Shown here: piece by piece, positions 24,321 through 40,143 of the stretch
How positions within the stretch are numbered: position 1 is the stretch's first letter
Layout: each line of letters opens with the position of its first letter
DNA from: Paramecium sonneborni
Lineage: Eukaryota > Ciliophora > Oligohymenophorea > Peniculida > Parameciidae
Reading direction: 5' to 3'
Assembly: GCA_905182985.1 (NCBI GenBank)
Contig: CAJJDN010000068.1
Span: forward strand, 383,896-447,895
DNA length: 64,000 bases
Program-made: the position numbers and the translations under genes
Notes under the pieces: model-generated
What the model was told of the DNA's origin: nothing
The model's input: the letters and a program-made list of their open reading frames with translations, nothing else
Database searches by the model: none

Positions 24321-25342
24321 ATGCTATTAATTAGTTCGATCTACATCAATTCTGTTCAAGAAAAAGTGCCATTGTCTAAGAAATGTGATTATAAGCTTCC
24401 TGAAAACCATGTAAAGTCAATATCTAATCAGATTAGAAAATAGAATAAAACTTTAACGTAGAATAAGCATTAAGTTTTCTACCACAAATACCTGATGCTA
24501 TATCTTTCACTCATAGTTTTGAATTTCTAGATAAAAGCTTTGAAAAATGGGAGGAATCTATTTTTACAATAGAATCTTTAGGTGAATTTAGATTAGGAGG
24601 ACATGTGAAGGAAAAATGTTGCCAAAATGCTCAATGTAATTGTAATTGTCGAAATTGTTATTATGGCTGTTGTTCATGTAATTTTAGCTGTTTAACCTGT
24701 TTTATGTGCTGTGATTGTGTTTGCTGTTGTAGCAATTATGAAGTAGTTCATGAATATCAAGGGCCTATATATATATTATAGAATTAGCTAATTAGATTCG
24801 AACACTATGGTTAAATATCTAAGTTGTATGTTAAAGACACCTTAGTTTTGGAATTTTATCATTCATTCAAAAATTTGGCTGATGTTTTATATGGTGGATG
24901 TAAATCGAATTATCCTCATATTGTATTTTAATAACCTTTAGGAAAAGCTAATGAAAAAGTATATTTTGAAGCACTTGGAAATAATTGCCCAGAAAGTTGT
25001 TGGAGTTGTTTTCCATATTTAATGATGTGTTCTTGGTGTGGGATAGGATAATTAGAGAGAAAAATTAGAGTTTCAAATAGTCAATAATACTTGGGAAATA
25101 TTACAGCCAAAAGAGACAAAAAAAAGGCATGTTTAACATAATGTGGTTGTAATAATCATTGTATGTAATTTATTGACTATCCTGATTTCACAATCGATTT
25201 TAAAAATACTTGTTAATTGGATAAATTAGGTATTATTATGTCTACAATTCATTTTACATTATATGATAGATGGAGAAGATTTGATTGGAATGGATTACTA
25301 AAAATGAATCATCCTGTTCTATTTTATGATAATTTAAAATGA
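24321..25342 (+). CDS. Cys-rich scramblase-like protein, type A copy 1
   Basis: The product of about 330 residues starts MLLISSIYINSVQEKVPL. A 26-nt intron near 24,410-24,435 joins it to the conserved part: FEFLDKSFEKWEESIF and LGEFRLGGHV, then an array of Cys (CNCNCRNCYYGCCSC, CLTCFMCCDCVCCC). The rest resembles a barrel of the phospholipid-scramblase/tubby type: LYVKDTLVLEFYHSF, SWCGIGQLERKI, CGCNNHCMQFIDYPDF and a C-terminal hydrophobic helix (DKLGIIMSTIHFTLYDRW). In PLSCR proteins such a helix follows the barrel, and the Cys cluster is palmitoylated. The family call is tentative. This is the first of four related genes in an A-B-A-B order. Confidence 0.65.
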
Positions 25343-25428
25343 TATAAATAAAATGGATATTGAAGATTAGAATATTTATAATTTTCGATGTAATTTTAAA
25401 ATTAATTTAAAAATATATCTTATTGAAT

Positions 25429-26661
25429 ATGGATCCAAATTAGAATAATAATAGAGATGTAGATATAAATCCATTTGTTTAAATACCTCTTACAGAACAG
25501 CCAGAAGAAAACTTAAATGAAGTTCATGAATAAACTTAATTAAGATAAAACATTGAGAATGTCAGAGAAAATTAAACTCCAGTTTAGAATGAATAATAAA
25601 TAGGGGTTGATGGTTAATAAATTTAAATTATTAATGGAAATAATGGAAATGAACAATAACCTCAGTAGGATATAATTGTTGCTTAATAGATTGACTTTAA
25701 AGTGGAAAGAAAATAAGGTATTATAGTACCTATGAGATTGGACTCAACAGAAGCTTTAATGTTATTAAAACCTATTCCAGACATATTATAATTTTAACAT
25801 AGATTGAAATCTATATCTCCTTGTTGTGGAAATTATTGGGGTGGTCAATATTTTGAAGAATCTTTTTTTGATATTCCAATTTTGGGATAATTATCATGGA
25901 AAGTAGAATTTGAAATGCCTAAATTAGCTTTTATTAGAAGATTCCCAGTGACGATGTTTTACTATTTAGCTAGTTTAATACCTCAAAAAGCAGTAACTAA
26001 TGAGGAGAATTATGAAAAATGTTTATGTTGTGACAATATACATTACTTTCCTAAAACTAATTATAAATTAACAAACGAATTAATTGAATTGAGTTTTCAA
26101 TATGGATTTGGAAAATTATATATTTAAGGAATTCTAATATTAGAATTTTAAGAATCTAATCCTCATTTTGCTGATGTGTATTATGCATCTTAAGAATCCA
26201 CTATGCCATAAATGATTGTCTACTAACCAGATTATATAGGGAATAGATTAATTAGAGTTAAAGCCTAAAAAAATAAATGTCCAGAACATCCATATTCTAT
26301 AAAAGGATATTAATCTATACTTAATTGTTGTTATAGAGAAAGAGGTTTTGAAATAGCAGGTTTAACATAAGGAACTTGTTAAATTAAAAATACAAGAAAC
26401 AAAACTTAAGCTTGTTATAAAACATTTGGTTGCAAAGATGTATGTAAATGTGATTGTTGCAGATTCTCTGATTACCCAAATTTTGAAATAGTATTTTAAG
26501 ATGTGACTTAAATTGATAAATTAGCTATTCTAATATGTTTAATTCATTTCAATATGTATAATGAATGGGAATGGACTGGTTATAAAGGAATTAATTTGCT
26601 TGAATAACTAGCAAGAATATTGAAAATAATGAACAGAGCAGAAGGTGGATGGAGACCATGA
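25429..26661 (+). CDS. Cys-rich scramblase-like protein, type B copy 1
   Basis: The single uninterrupted frame encodes 410 residues starting MDPNQNNNRDVDINPF. The first ~100 residues are Gln/Asn-rich. The conserved core is SPCCGNYWGGQYFEESFF, LGQLSWKVEFEMP, CLCCDNIHYFPKT, QYGFGKLYIQGILILEFQES, CYKTFGCKDVCKCDCC and a hydrophobic segment LAILICLIHFNMYNEWEW. The order of elements matches the type A genes, so A and B are distant paralogues of one family. Type B has a longer N-terminus and a Trp-rich C-terminus ending GGWRP. The start is 86 nt after the type A copy 1 stop. A scramblase-like membrane role is inferred only from general shape. Confidence 0.65.
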
Positions 26662-26847
26662 ATTTATATTATAATAAAAATATAATGAAAAAAATTTTAA
26701 TTTAAATGAATTTGAAGATCTAAATTAATTTGTTTGTAATTTAAAATAAATTAAGTGTGACTCTTTCTCACTCTAAGTAAAAAAAATAAAAACTACTAAT
26801 ATAGTATAAAATATTAAATTAATAAAATTTAATCTTATAATATAATT

Positions 26848-27839
26848 ATGTAGATTAGACCTCAAGATTAAAATTTGCATTTCGACTAAGTTGGTATTAT
26901 GCAGAATGAAAATCAGATGTTGCAATAATAACAGGTAAATACATAACTCAATTTAATTTTAAGAGAGCGGAATACAAATTATCAGTTGAGGAAGCCATAG
27001 CTACACTACCTCCAATTCCAGATGAAATCAAGTTCAACCACGATTTTAGATTTTTGGATAAATGTTATGAAAAATAGGAGGAGTCTATATTTAATATAGA
27101 ATCAATAGGAGAACTAAGATTAGGAGGGCATATTGAAACCACATGTAAAAATGGAAAAAGCCGACCATGCAGTTGTAAGGATTGTTTATAGTGTTGTAAT
27201 AAAATTCCTTGTTGTACTTGTCAATGTTGCAGCTGCTGTAATGAGTTTGAAGCAATGCATTATTACTTAATTCCTTGTTATATTCTTCAAAATGATAAGC
27301 TAAGATTTGAAAATTATGACTCATTTTCAAAATTATATATTCAAGACACATTGATTCTTGAATTTATTCATTCACATAGAAATTGGGCTGATTCTTATTG
27401 TGGTAGCTGTAAATCAAATTACCCTCATATATATTTTACAAATCCTATTCATGAAAAAAATAAAAAAATTCTATTTGAACCTTTAGGTAATAAATGTCCA
27501 AAAAATACAAAGTCTGCTATAGGTTGTTGTTGTATATGTTCTTGGTGTGGAATTAATCAGTTAGAAAGAAATATAGTGGCAAAAGTTGAAGATTATGGAT
27601 CTGCTAAAATAATTGCAAGAAGATCATATAAAAATGCTTGTCTTTCTTAATGTGATTGTTAAGATTATTGTTGTCATTTTATTGATTATCCAGATTTTGA
27701 GATGAAATTTTAAAATTTATCTAATCTAGATAAATTAGGTTTAATAATGGCTACGATAAGTTATACAATATATAATAGATGGGCAAAGTATTCTTACAGA
27801 GGATTATTTGGTTTGAATACATCATATATTAATTTTTGA
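26848..27839 (+). CDS. Cys-rich scramblase-like protein, type A copy 2
   Basis: The protein of about 320 residues starts MQIRPQDQNLHFDQVGIM. A 29-nt intron near 26,936-26,964 precedes EEAIATLPPIPDE. The core closely parallels copy 1: FRFLDKCYEKQEESIF, IGELRLGGHI, a Cys cluster (CKDCLQCCNKIPCCTCQCCS), SWCGINQLERNI, and a C-terminal hydrophobic helix LGLIMATISYTIYNRW. It ends at TGA 27837-27839. Divergence from copy 1 is considerable, so the duplication is not recent. The neighbours on both sides are type B genes. Confidence 0.65.
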
Positions 27840-27933
27840 ATATTATCCAAATATTGAGAAAGATAAATTAAAAAAGATTTAATTTTAATTATTATTTTTT
27901 TTAAAATAAAATTAAGAAGATTAGATAAGGAGC

Positions 27934-28953
27934 ATGGATAAATTATAAACAGAACAATAATAGTAATATGTAGGTCCGAATACAATACAACCGACTCAAA
28001 GTCAATAATTAAGTTGGAATGAAGCTTTGGCGTTGTTACCTCCTCTACCAGATAGAATGACAATTTTGCATACATTATAAACTGAATCTCCTTGTTTTTA
28101 ATTATGCGGAGGAAGATTCTATGAAGAATCAATCATTGATATATTAGCTATAGGTAAACTATCTTGGAAGATTGACTTTCAAATGCCTTCATGTTGTTGT
28201 GCTAATAATGGTGCTTCATTATTAAAAGGTTTGTTAAATTTATTCCCCACAAGAAAACCACCATCTTTCTAGCTTGAATAAGGTTAACCTGTTTTCTAAT
28301 GTTGTTGTAGATGTGATAATTATCATTAATTTTCAGGAACTTCCTATTATTTAGAGAATGAATTGATTAATTTTGAATTTAAAAATTATGGTAGATTATA
28401 TATATAAGGGGTTTTGATGTTAGAATTTCAACAATGTCAAAAAGCTTTTGAAGATGTATTCTATGCATCTGAAAATTCAACCATGCCTTAAATGTTGGTA
28501 TACTAACCATACCATAGATCAAATTATTAGATACGTTTTAAAGCTGAAAAAAATAAATGTCCTCAACATCCTTATTCATTTAGAGGCTATTGGTCCTGTT
28601 GCGATTGTAGTAGATTGGAAAGAAAATTTGAAATTTCTGGCCTATCTTAAGGAACTTGTGAAATTATAAATACAAGAACATCAAAATAAGCATGCTATAA
28701 AGCATGTGGTTGCAAAGATGTTTATAGATGTGATTCTTGTAGATATGCTGATTATCCATTTTTCGATATAACTTTTAACAATGTCACTTAAATAGATAGA
28801 TTAGCTATAATTATGTGTTTAATTCATTTTATTATGTATAATGAATGGGAATGGACTAATTATTATGGAATATAATTGAGTACTCAAATTGATAGGGCTT
28901 TAAGATTGGCAGTATAATAAGAGAAGGAAAAATCTTCATGTTCCATTTTTTGA
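27934..28953 (+). CDS. Cys-rich scramblase-like protein, type B copy 2
   Basis: The single frame encodes 339 residues starting MDKLQTEQQQQYVGPNTI. It has NEALALLPPLPDRM, then the type B core: SPCFQLCGGRFYEESII, IGKLSWKIDFQMPSCCC, CCCRCDNYHQFSGTS, YGRLYIQGVLMLEFQQ, CYKACGCKDVYRCDSC and the hydrophobic helix LAIIMCLIHFIMYNEWEW. The C-terminus (EKEKSSCSIF) ends at TGA 28951-28953. Its Gln-rich head is much shorter than in type B copy 1. The C-terminal Cys pattern (Cys four from the end) looks like a prenylation box, which is unproven. Confidence 0.65.
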
Positions 28954-29100
28954 TTATTTGGATCAATAAATCATTAATATTAATTATTTTACTATAAAAT
29001 TATATTTATTTCTTGTATTTACATTCCTAAAGAGAATCTGTTAAATTAAGATTATTTTTAACATAATTTATTTATTTATTTTATATTATTTATATAATTT

Positions 29101-30708
29101 ATGATTTATCCAAAAAATAAACTATAATCAGCAGGGTAAGCTACTTTGTCTCGTAAGAATTACACATCAGAATAAAGAGAAGAAATTAAAAGACAAATTG
29201 CTGATAGATTATCAAAGAAGTATGGTTTAGATTTGACAGAATAAATCAATGCGAAAGTAAATAGCTATCTTAATCAAAATTAAACTATAACTGCTGAAGG
29301 GTATTTGAGTTTAGAATATATGTAGGATATAAAATTTAGAATAAGAAATCAGTCGTTAAAAGGCATTACCTTAATTATAATAATAACAATCAACAAATCA
29401 AGTCAAGTAAAAAGATGAAGATGATTAAAAATCAGTTGTTTCAAAAATGTCAGGTGCATCCAATTTTGATATGGTCGATTAATATACACATAAAACTGAA
29501 AAAAACACAGAAGAAAAGAAGAGCTAAAAGATGACAGGTTTACATACTAAGAAAATTGAAAATGACTTAGCATTTCTTAATGAAGAAAATTAATGGGGTG
29601 CTATTTATAAATATAATAAATACCTTTATGATAAGGAAACTGATATTAAAAAATAAAGAGAAGTAGAAAGAAAGAAGAAAATTAAAGAAGAACTAGATTA
29701 ATAAGTTGTTGAAAAATAATCAAAAAAAGTATTAAGTAAAAAGGAAGAAAATGCATTCTATGAAAATTAGATGTATTAATGTACACTGTTTGATTAAAAA
29801 GAATAGGAAAAAGCAGATAGAGTAAATTTAATTACAATAATTAGGCTAAACAAATTAAGATGATTGAGAAATAAGCAAGAGATTAATAAGTTAAGGAAAT
29901 TAAAAAAAATAGAAGAATAGAAGATAAATAAGAAAAGGCGTTGGATAGTTATATGATCCAAAAAGTAAGAGAAGAATTAGATGATGAATAAAAGTTTTTA
30001 TAATTCAAAAAAGAACATCAATATTAGGTTATGTAAAAGCTTATGGCAGAAAATGAGGAAAAGAAAAGAGTATAAGAAAAGGAAAAAGAAGATGAAAGGT
30101 AAGAGAACATTAGATTGATGGATGCTTATTGCAAATTATTAGATAAATAAGAAGAAGAAAGATAAAAAGCAATAAAGGAGAGAGATGAAAAGATAAAATA
30201 ATATCAGGAAAAGGCTATGGAAATGTAAGAGAAGGAATTAGAAAGTATAAAAAATATTTTAATAATTAGAAAAAATTGGTTAGCTAGAAAAGAGAGCAGA
30301 CAAATATGAATAAAGAAAAGAGAGAAGAATACAAGAACTTGAGAAGGAAGCAGAAAGAAAGAAATGGGAAACTAAATTGAAAACACGAGAATACTTAAAT
30401 AAATAGATGGAAGAGAAGGAAGTATAGAAACAAAGAGAAAAATTAAGGGATTAAGAATAAGTAAGAGAAATATAATAGATTAGGCTACTTTGTGGAAAGA
30501 AGATACAACTAATTATTTTCAATTTGAAAAAGAAAGAGATGTTGAGAAAAAAAAAATCTACAAGGAATATCAAGATACATTATTAGAATAAATGAAAGAA
30601 AAATCTCAAGCGAAAAAAGGCATAATTGATGAAATGCTGAGACATGAATAAATGCTAAGTAAAAATACATTGTCAGAATTGGATTAAATGAAATAAACAG
30701 CGTCATGA
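29101..30708 (+). CDS. Coiled-coil, probably axoneme/cytoskeleton-associated protein
   Basis: The protein starts MIYPKNKLQSAGQATLSR and is Lys/Glu/Gln-rich almost throughout, with long continuous helix (for example KKQREVERKKKIKEELDQQV and EKEKEDERQENIRLMDAYCK). The element ENQWGAIYKYNKYLYDKE precedes the long helices, a layout like trichohyalin/plectin-homology proteins of cilia. Several reading-frame changes between about 29,320 and 30,260 fit small introns, which I did not all place. It ends at TGA 30706-30708. A ciliary or cortical filament role is likely but is inferred only from composition. Confidence 0.6.
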
Positions 30709-30856
30709 ATTATTTCATATATAATATAAATTTGGCTGAAATAAGTATTATCAAAATGTTCTTATTTTTTGGATTAGAAAGAGAAAAGAATGATAAAAAT
30801 AAGTTATAGGGTAGAGAATATATTATAGGATATTGAATGTTATCAGCAGTTTGAAT

Positions 30857-31474
30857 TCATTCAATCTGAAATTAAACTCTTCTTTGCCCTGCATCAAAGG
30901 TTGTGTCTTGTTTTCTAAATTTGCTGTATTTTAATTCTTATTTCAATATACTCTTAACAGATTTTTCATCTGCCTAGTTACTCCTCTGACTATCCAACAT
31001 TCCATCATCTTCAATTGGAGAATGTTCTCTGCTGCTAGCTTTTTGTTCAAAAGTTTGTAATTTTTTGAGGCGATTACTATCTATGGATTTTAATTTATTG
31101 GTAGCTTCAAAATTGCAAACAGGAGAATCATTCTTTTTTTTTCCAATTGAACATTATGATTTAAAAGGAGTATCCTGTTTATCTAATTACCCAATTAACT
31201 ATATTTCTTTTTGTGAATGAGACTGATGTTACTCAGACTTTCTACTCTACTAAGATCTAAGTTCAGCAAATCCTGGTGTTCCTGGTTCATCTGGGCTGCT
31301 TTTTCGAGAGGATAATTTAAGTTTGGGTTAAGGATTGCTATAATTAATATGATTAACAAATACTAAATACTCTTATTATGTTCCAGACTATTTGATAGTA
31401 TTATCCTATTTAATTAGTAATTCAGAGTCTTTTTCTTCTAATTACTATTTGGTGCAACATTAAGCGGCTCCCAT
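30857..31474 (-). CDS. Candidate membrane-anchored PP1 regulatory subunit (SILK + RVxF)
   Basis: The intronless frame encodes 205 residues starting MGAAQCC, an N-myristoylation site with adjacent Cys suited to palmitoylation. The body is Ser/Gln/Lys-rich and looks disordered (KLKLSSRKSSPDEPGTPG). Near the C-terminus the sequence SVKSILKQEL contains a SILK motif, and about 25 residues later GQRRVQF contains an RVxF motif, followed by four residues and the stop. SILK before RVxF is the docking pair of inhibitor-2-like and other PP1 regulators. No other domain is seen. I infer a membrane-targeting or inhibitory subunit of protein phosphatase 1. The Gln of RVQF is encoded by TAA. Confidence 0.65.
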
Positions 31475-31572
31475 ATAATTATGATGGTAATTGCTAAAAT
31501 AATAATAACAAGTATTTTTAAATTAAAAAAACAGATTGGATAATATGATATGAAAATACAATGAAAATACAC

Positions 31573-33081
31573 TCATAATTCTTCAACTCTATCTAAATCA
31601 ACCCAAGGATGAGATGTGTTTTCTTTTAAAAATGAAATGAATCCAGCTTCATCTCTTCCTCCAGAATAAGAAATAACTTAATCTTTCTATCCATTCTTCC
31701 AGAATTTCAAAGTTGGGAAGGATTCAATAGAAACACCTTCAACCTAAATAAAATAAAAATATTTATTTTACTTCATTTGCAGTAGCATCACATTTGGCAA
31801 TAATAATATTTGGATTGACTTACAATTTCTTAGCTAATCCTTCATATATTGGAATTAATTATTTGCAATGACCACACCAAGGAGCATAAAATTCAACCAA
31901 AACATCTTTATCATTATTAATAACTAAATCTTTGAAGTTCTTTCCAACAACAATTTTAACAGGTTCATCATTACTTGATGGAATCTCTTCAGATTTCATA
32001 TATCTTCCCAATTTGCCATCAAAGAAATCTGTTAAGAAGTTTCTCAATGTATCAACAGTGATACTTTCTTCAAATCTATATTTAGCATTTCCACCTAATT
32101 AATCATAAATCATAATATTTGGAACATTTACAGTACTAGCTCCAACATATTCAGCTAATCTATGGAATAATCCTGAACCATCATTTGGTTTAGAAAAGGA
32201 GAATTTAATTCTATCTTTGAATGCACCAGCTACTTAAGCAAAAGCATCATAAGCAGCAATACCAGCATCTGAATCATCTGTGAATAAAAGAATAGCATTG
32301 TTTCTTTATTAGAAAATAATGTTTATTGCTTTATCATTGAATGGTAATAAAACTGGATTACCATTAGCATTTATAAATTATTCTAAAGTTTCATTTGTAA
32401 TTGCACCATCAAAATCATTTCTCTTTTCATCAAATGATTTAAATAGAACAATCTTTCCTTAAACATTATATTTTTCTGTAGCTTCAGCATTTACAATATG
32501 TGCAAATGTAACTTTGTCATTAGATTATGCCACTGCTTTGAATGTTTAGAAATCATTATCATCTTCTGAATTTCCAAAGAATACAATTATTGGAGTCGAC
32601 GATACTCTTTCTAAGAATTTCTCCAATTCTTAAACTGAGTTTAATTCATTTGATGGAGGACCTGATTTTTTATTGATCCAAGCTACAATATCGGCTTATG
32701 TTCTTCCTCCTTCATAATCTATTGCTTAACCATTAATAAAGAATTTTAATGTTGGATATCCTTAAACATTATATTTTTCAGCAACTGATGATTCAGCTGT
32801 GGCATCAACTTTTGCTAATGGCACATAATTATCACCTCCTTACTTTTTCAATTCAGCTGCTGCTGCGGAATATTCAGGTGCTAATTTCTTACTAACATGT
32901 TATATATAAATAGCTTATACCAATGTCCACACCATGGTGCATAAAATTCAACCAAAATAAATTTGAATGTGTCTATTGCTTCTTAAAATGTATCTGTTGT
33001 TAAAACTAACACATTTTCTTCTTCTTAAAATGCACATAATGATGTTGCCAAGAGTATGCTGATCAATATAAATGATTTCAT
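31573..33081 (-). CDS. Protein disulfide isomerase
   Basis: The classic PDI of about 485 residues forms and isomerises disulfides in the ER lumen. It starts with a signal peptide (MKSFILISILLATSLCAF). The a domain has YAPWCGHCK, then PTLKFFINGQ. Two redox-silent b domains follow, then a second a' domain with VEFYAPWCGHCKQL and FPTLKFWKNGQ. Two introns are needed, about 31 nt near 32,880-32,920, which splits the second Cys codon of the first active site, and about 28 nt near 31,745-31,770. The C-terminus reads DLDRVEEL. A terminal VEEL in place of KDEL or HDEL is a weak, unusual retention signal. It ends at TGA 31573-31575. Confidence 0.92.
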
Positions 33082-33391
33082 AAATATGGGAATCTTTTAT
33101 TTAAAAATTTATCTATGACTTAATTCAAATCAACCAGATTTAAGCAAAATTATTGAATTATTTGTTTCAATACTATTGATTCTTATAACTATGGTTTTTT
33201 ATTTATTCTTATCATTTAAATCAATATTTCTTTTACTTAGATTTCTTTCATTTACCAATAATTTAAGAATATAGTTTAAATATAAATTCTCCTTGTCTTA
33301 TTAAAGATATCATACCTTTACAAGAATTAAAATAATTAAAAATAATCAATAAACAAATAAAGGATCAATTTATTTGATATTAGATAATTTA

Positions 33392-34907
33392 ATGTAAGTA
33401 TTAATTCATGCTTTATAAAACTATCCTGATCCTCTTAAAAGACCTAATGAAATTAAGGTTTAAATTTCAGAAGCTTTGGAGTAAATAAAGTTTTTTGCCG
33501 AATTCTTAAGAAGCGAAAAGATAAAATAAAATGCAAGACATTTACTTTTAGAATTTTCTAATTATTTATCTCTTGAAATTTTTAAAAGTGGAGAAATAAT
33601 TTGTAGAGAAGGTGATAAAGGAGATAAGTAATTCAATTTTAATAAATTAGATTTTATATAATACTTCAAGGTAATGTAGTTGTATATAGGAAAAATATTA
33701 ATTCGAATTATGAACAGAATTCAACAATGTCAGAATAAATCTTTATGGATTAAAATGTAAAAATAGGTCAACTCAAAGAGGGGGAAACCTTTGGTGAATT
33801 AGCTCTCTCTTTAAATAAACCTCGTTTTGCTACAATTAAAGCATAATCTTTCTAAGTTATTCTTTGTAGTCTTAGTAAGGACAATTATGCAAAAATGACT
33901 AATGTAATTTATGGATTATATCTTAGTATATGTAAAGAGAATTAAATTTGAAGACAAATGCTTTGGCCACTTTGTTTCCAAAATTATCTTAAAATTCTTT
34001 AATCCGTTTAGCTTATCTGTTGTAAATTTAAATCTTTCCAAAAAACCATTGTATTTACAAATAAGGAGAGACAGCTACTGGTTTCTATATACTTTCAGAT
34101 GGTGAAGTTAAACTTGAGTAGATATGCAAGAATTCTACTTAAATTTATGTGCCAATCATGGTGTTAACTCCTGGTAGTCTTTTTGGAGTATAAAATGTTT
34201 TAAAAAATTAACCTTATGATAATTAAGCTATCTGTATAACTTAAAAGGTTACAGTCTATAAATTTACTTGTGAATCTTTTGAGCAACTTGGAGATGATTA
34301 TAGTAAAAAAGCTTTGTAATCAGCTGAAAGAACTTTTAGAAGAGAACCTAAAATTCAAAGTTTATAATTAATTTGCAAGCCAGAAATAAGTAATTATATT
34401 TTTTGATGTATTGAAATTAGCATAAGAGAACTAGATGAATAGAATAAATAAAATCCTAAAAAATAAAGAACAATTAAATCAAATGGAAAACAATAAGAGA
34501 AATTTCGAAAACCTAAAACTGATATTGTTTAAAATTAAATAACTTTTAGAAATCCATTTTTTTCTGATTTAGATGCTGAAAAATTCAAATAGATAAAAAA
34601 GATATCGATTGAGCAAATCAAATAAGCTGATCTTAAAAAGTATTAAATTACCAATAACTTTAGGTATAATTAATAATTTGCAATTAAGAACTACTTTGAA
34701 CCTATCGAAATAGCTCCTATGTTAGATTCAATAAAAAAACAGAAAAATGCAAAATGTTTGAGTTTTGCATCAGTCAGAGAAAACACAGCAACTTAAACAT
34801 CCATGTATTCCTATCCAGCAAGTGGATTTAATACTTAAAGAGTGTTTACATTACCTTCCCCTAGTCATACTAGACACACATCTCATTCAAAGAAAAGTAG
34901 ATTATGA
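33392..34907 (+). CDS. Protein with two cyclic-nucleotide-binding domains
   Basis: The protein of about 480 residues starts MQVLIHALQNYPDPLKRP. The first cNMP domain has GEIICREGDKGDK, LQGNVVVY and a phosphate-binding cassette GETFGELALSLNKPRFATI with the Glu and Arg that hold cAMP or cGMP. The second has FPKNHCIYKQGETATGFYI and SDGEVKLEQ but a weaker cassette (GSLFGVQNVL), so it may not bind nucleotide. Introns of 22-31 nt lie near 33,628, 33,903 and 34,390. The C-terminal ~150 residues are Lys/Gln/Ser-rich with no kinase domain. It could be a regulatory subunit or an adaptor. I see no PKA inhibitor site. Confidence 0.8.
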
Positions 34908-34947
34908 ATTTATATTGTAATATAATCATAACAAAGATATTCTTAAC

Positions 34948-35739
34948 TCATAAAGTTGGTTTAATATTTTGATTAAAATGGCTAGACAATGCAGAGTTTC
35001 TTTATCTTGAAGTATTGAATCTTTTTGATTATCTATCTGTTAATCTTTGTTACTCTAAATTTAATGATATTTCTTTAACACTTTGTTATCTTGTAGACTT
35101 TTAACTAAGGATTCTCTCTTTATTCAAAGACTAATTTTTTAATACACCTATAACTGTTTAAGATTAATCATTTAATTTCGATTTAACTGGCCTAGACTTT
35201 TTCTATTTAGCTTATATAATCTTGAAAGTTTTATCGGATTTCTTATTTGTTAGAATATCCTTCCTCTATTTTATTTGATCCTTACTTAAATTGATAAACT
35301 ATTTAGATTTTTGGCTATCATACAAAGATCTAATTGTTTATTCTTATGTATCAGATTCAAGAAATTTATCTTGTTAAGGAGTTGTAAAATATTAAACTAA
35401 TTCTTTACTGCATGATTTCATTGAATTTCTTTCAATTTATAGTTATGCAATTTGCTCTATTCTTTATTTATATCTTTTTATTGCATGTTATACATCAAAT
35501 TAAATTGACTTAAGTAGATTTCTTTCATCATCTTCAGATGCATTTCTAGATTTTTATTTTTCTAAGTATGAATTCCTTATGAATGAACTTCTTGATCCAA
35601 TATTATTTTATATTAATTTTCCTAAACAGCAACCAATATATCCTTTTGAGTTAACTTTTGTTAATTATTTTTGAAACTTTTATCTTAATTATTCCAATTT
35701 ATTACAAGGAGGTTCAGATATGCTATATCTTTATTTCAT
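34948..35739 (-). CDS. Basic Gln/Ser-rich protein, function unknown
   Basis: The single frame encodes 263 residues without introns, from MKQRYSISEPPCNKLEQL to TGA 34948-34950. It is rich in Gln, Lys, Ser and Asn, with weak helical stretches (HAIKRYKQRIEQIAQLQIER) and no membrane segment or known domain. It may be a low-complexity scaffold. Its 3' end lies 41 nt from the end of the cNMP-binding gene, a convergent pair. Confidence 0.6.
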
Positions 35740-35811
35740 TGAAAATAGAAATATGTGATCGTTTAAAATAAAATTAACGATTACAATTAATTAAATATAC
35801 AATAATAAAAA

Positions 35812-37807
<1,996 letters not shown>

Positions 37808-38129
37808 CGCTAATTAAAATAAATTTTCTTAATATAAGAATAATTTAAATAATTCGAAATTAAATATATTTTCGATTCATAATGATAAGTAAATAATAAA
37901 AAATAAAGATTTATTGGTTGATTTAATATAAATAAAAAAGTCATATTTATACGAAAAGAAGTAACTAATAAAAGATGTTAGAACATCATTTATAGTGGTG
38001 AATTGAATATATTTTATTAAAATTGGTTAAATATAATTTATATTTAAAAAATACGAGACTGCTAATGAATAGATAAATTAAACAACTGATGGTGATTATA
38101 ATAAATAATAAGTTTACATAATTATTTAA

Positions 38130-40042
<1,913 letters not shown>

Positions 40043-40143
40043 TTTTATTTGTTTTTATTCATTAAGATTATTTTCAACCATTTATTCATAATAAGCTATG
40101 TTTCTAATTTAATTATTATTTAATTTACAAATAAAATTATTCA

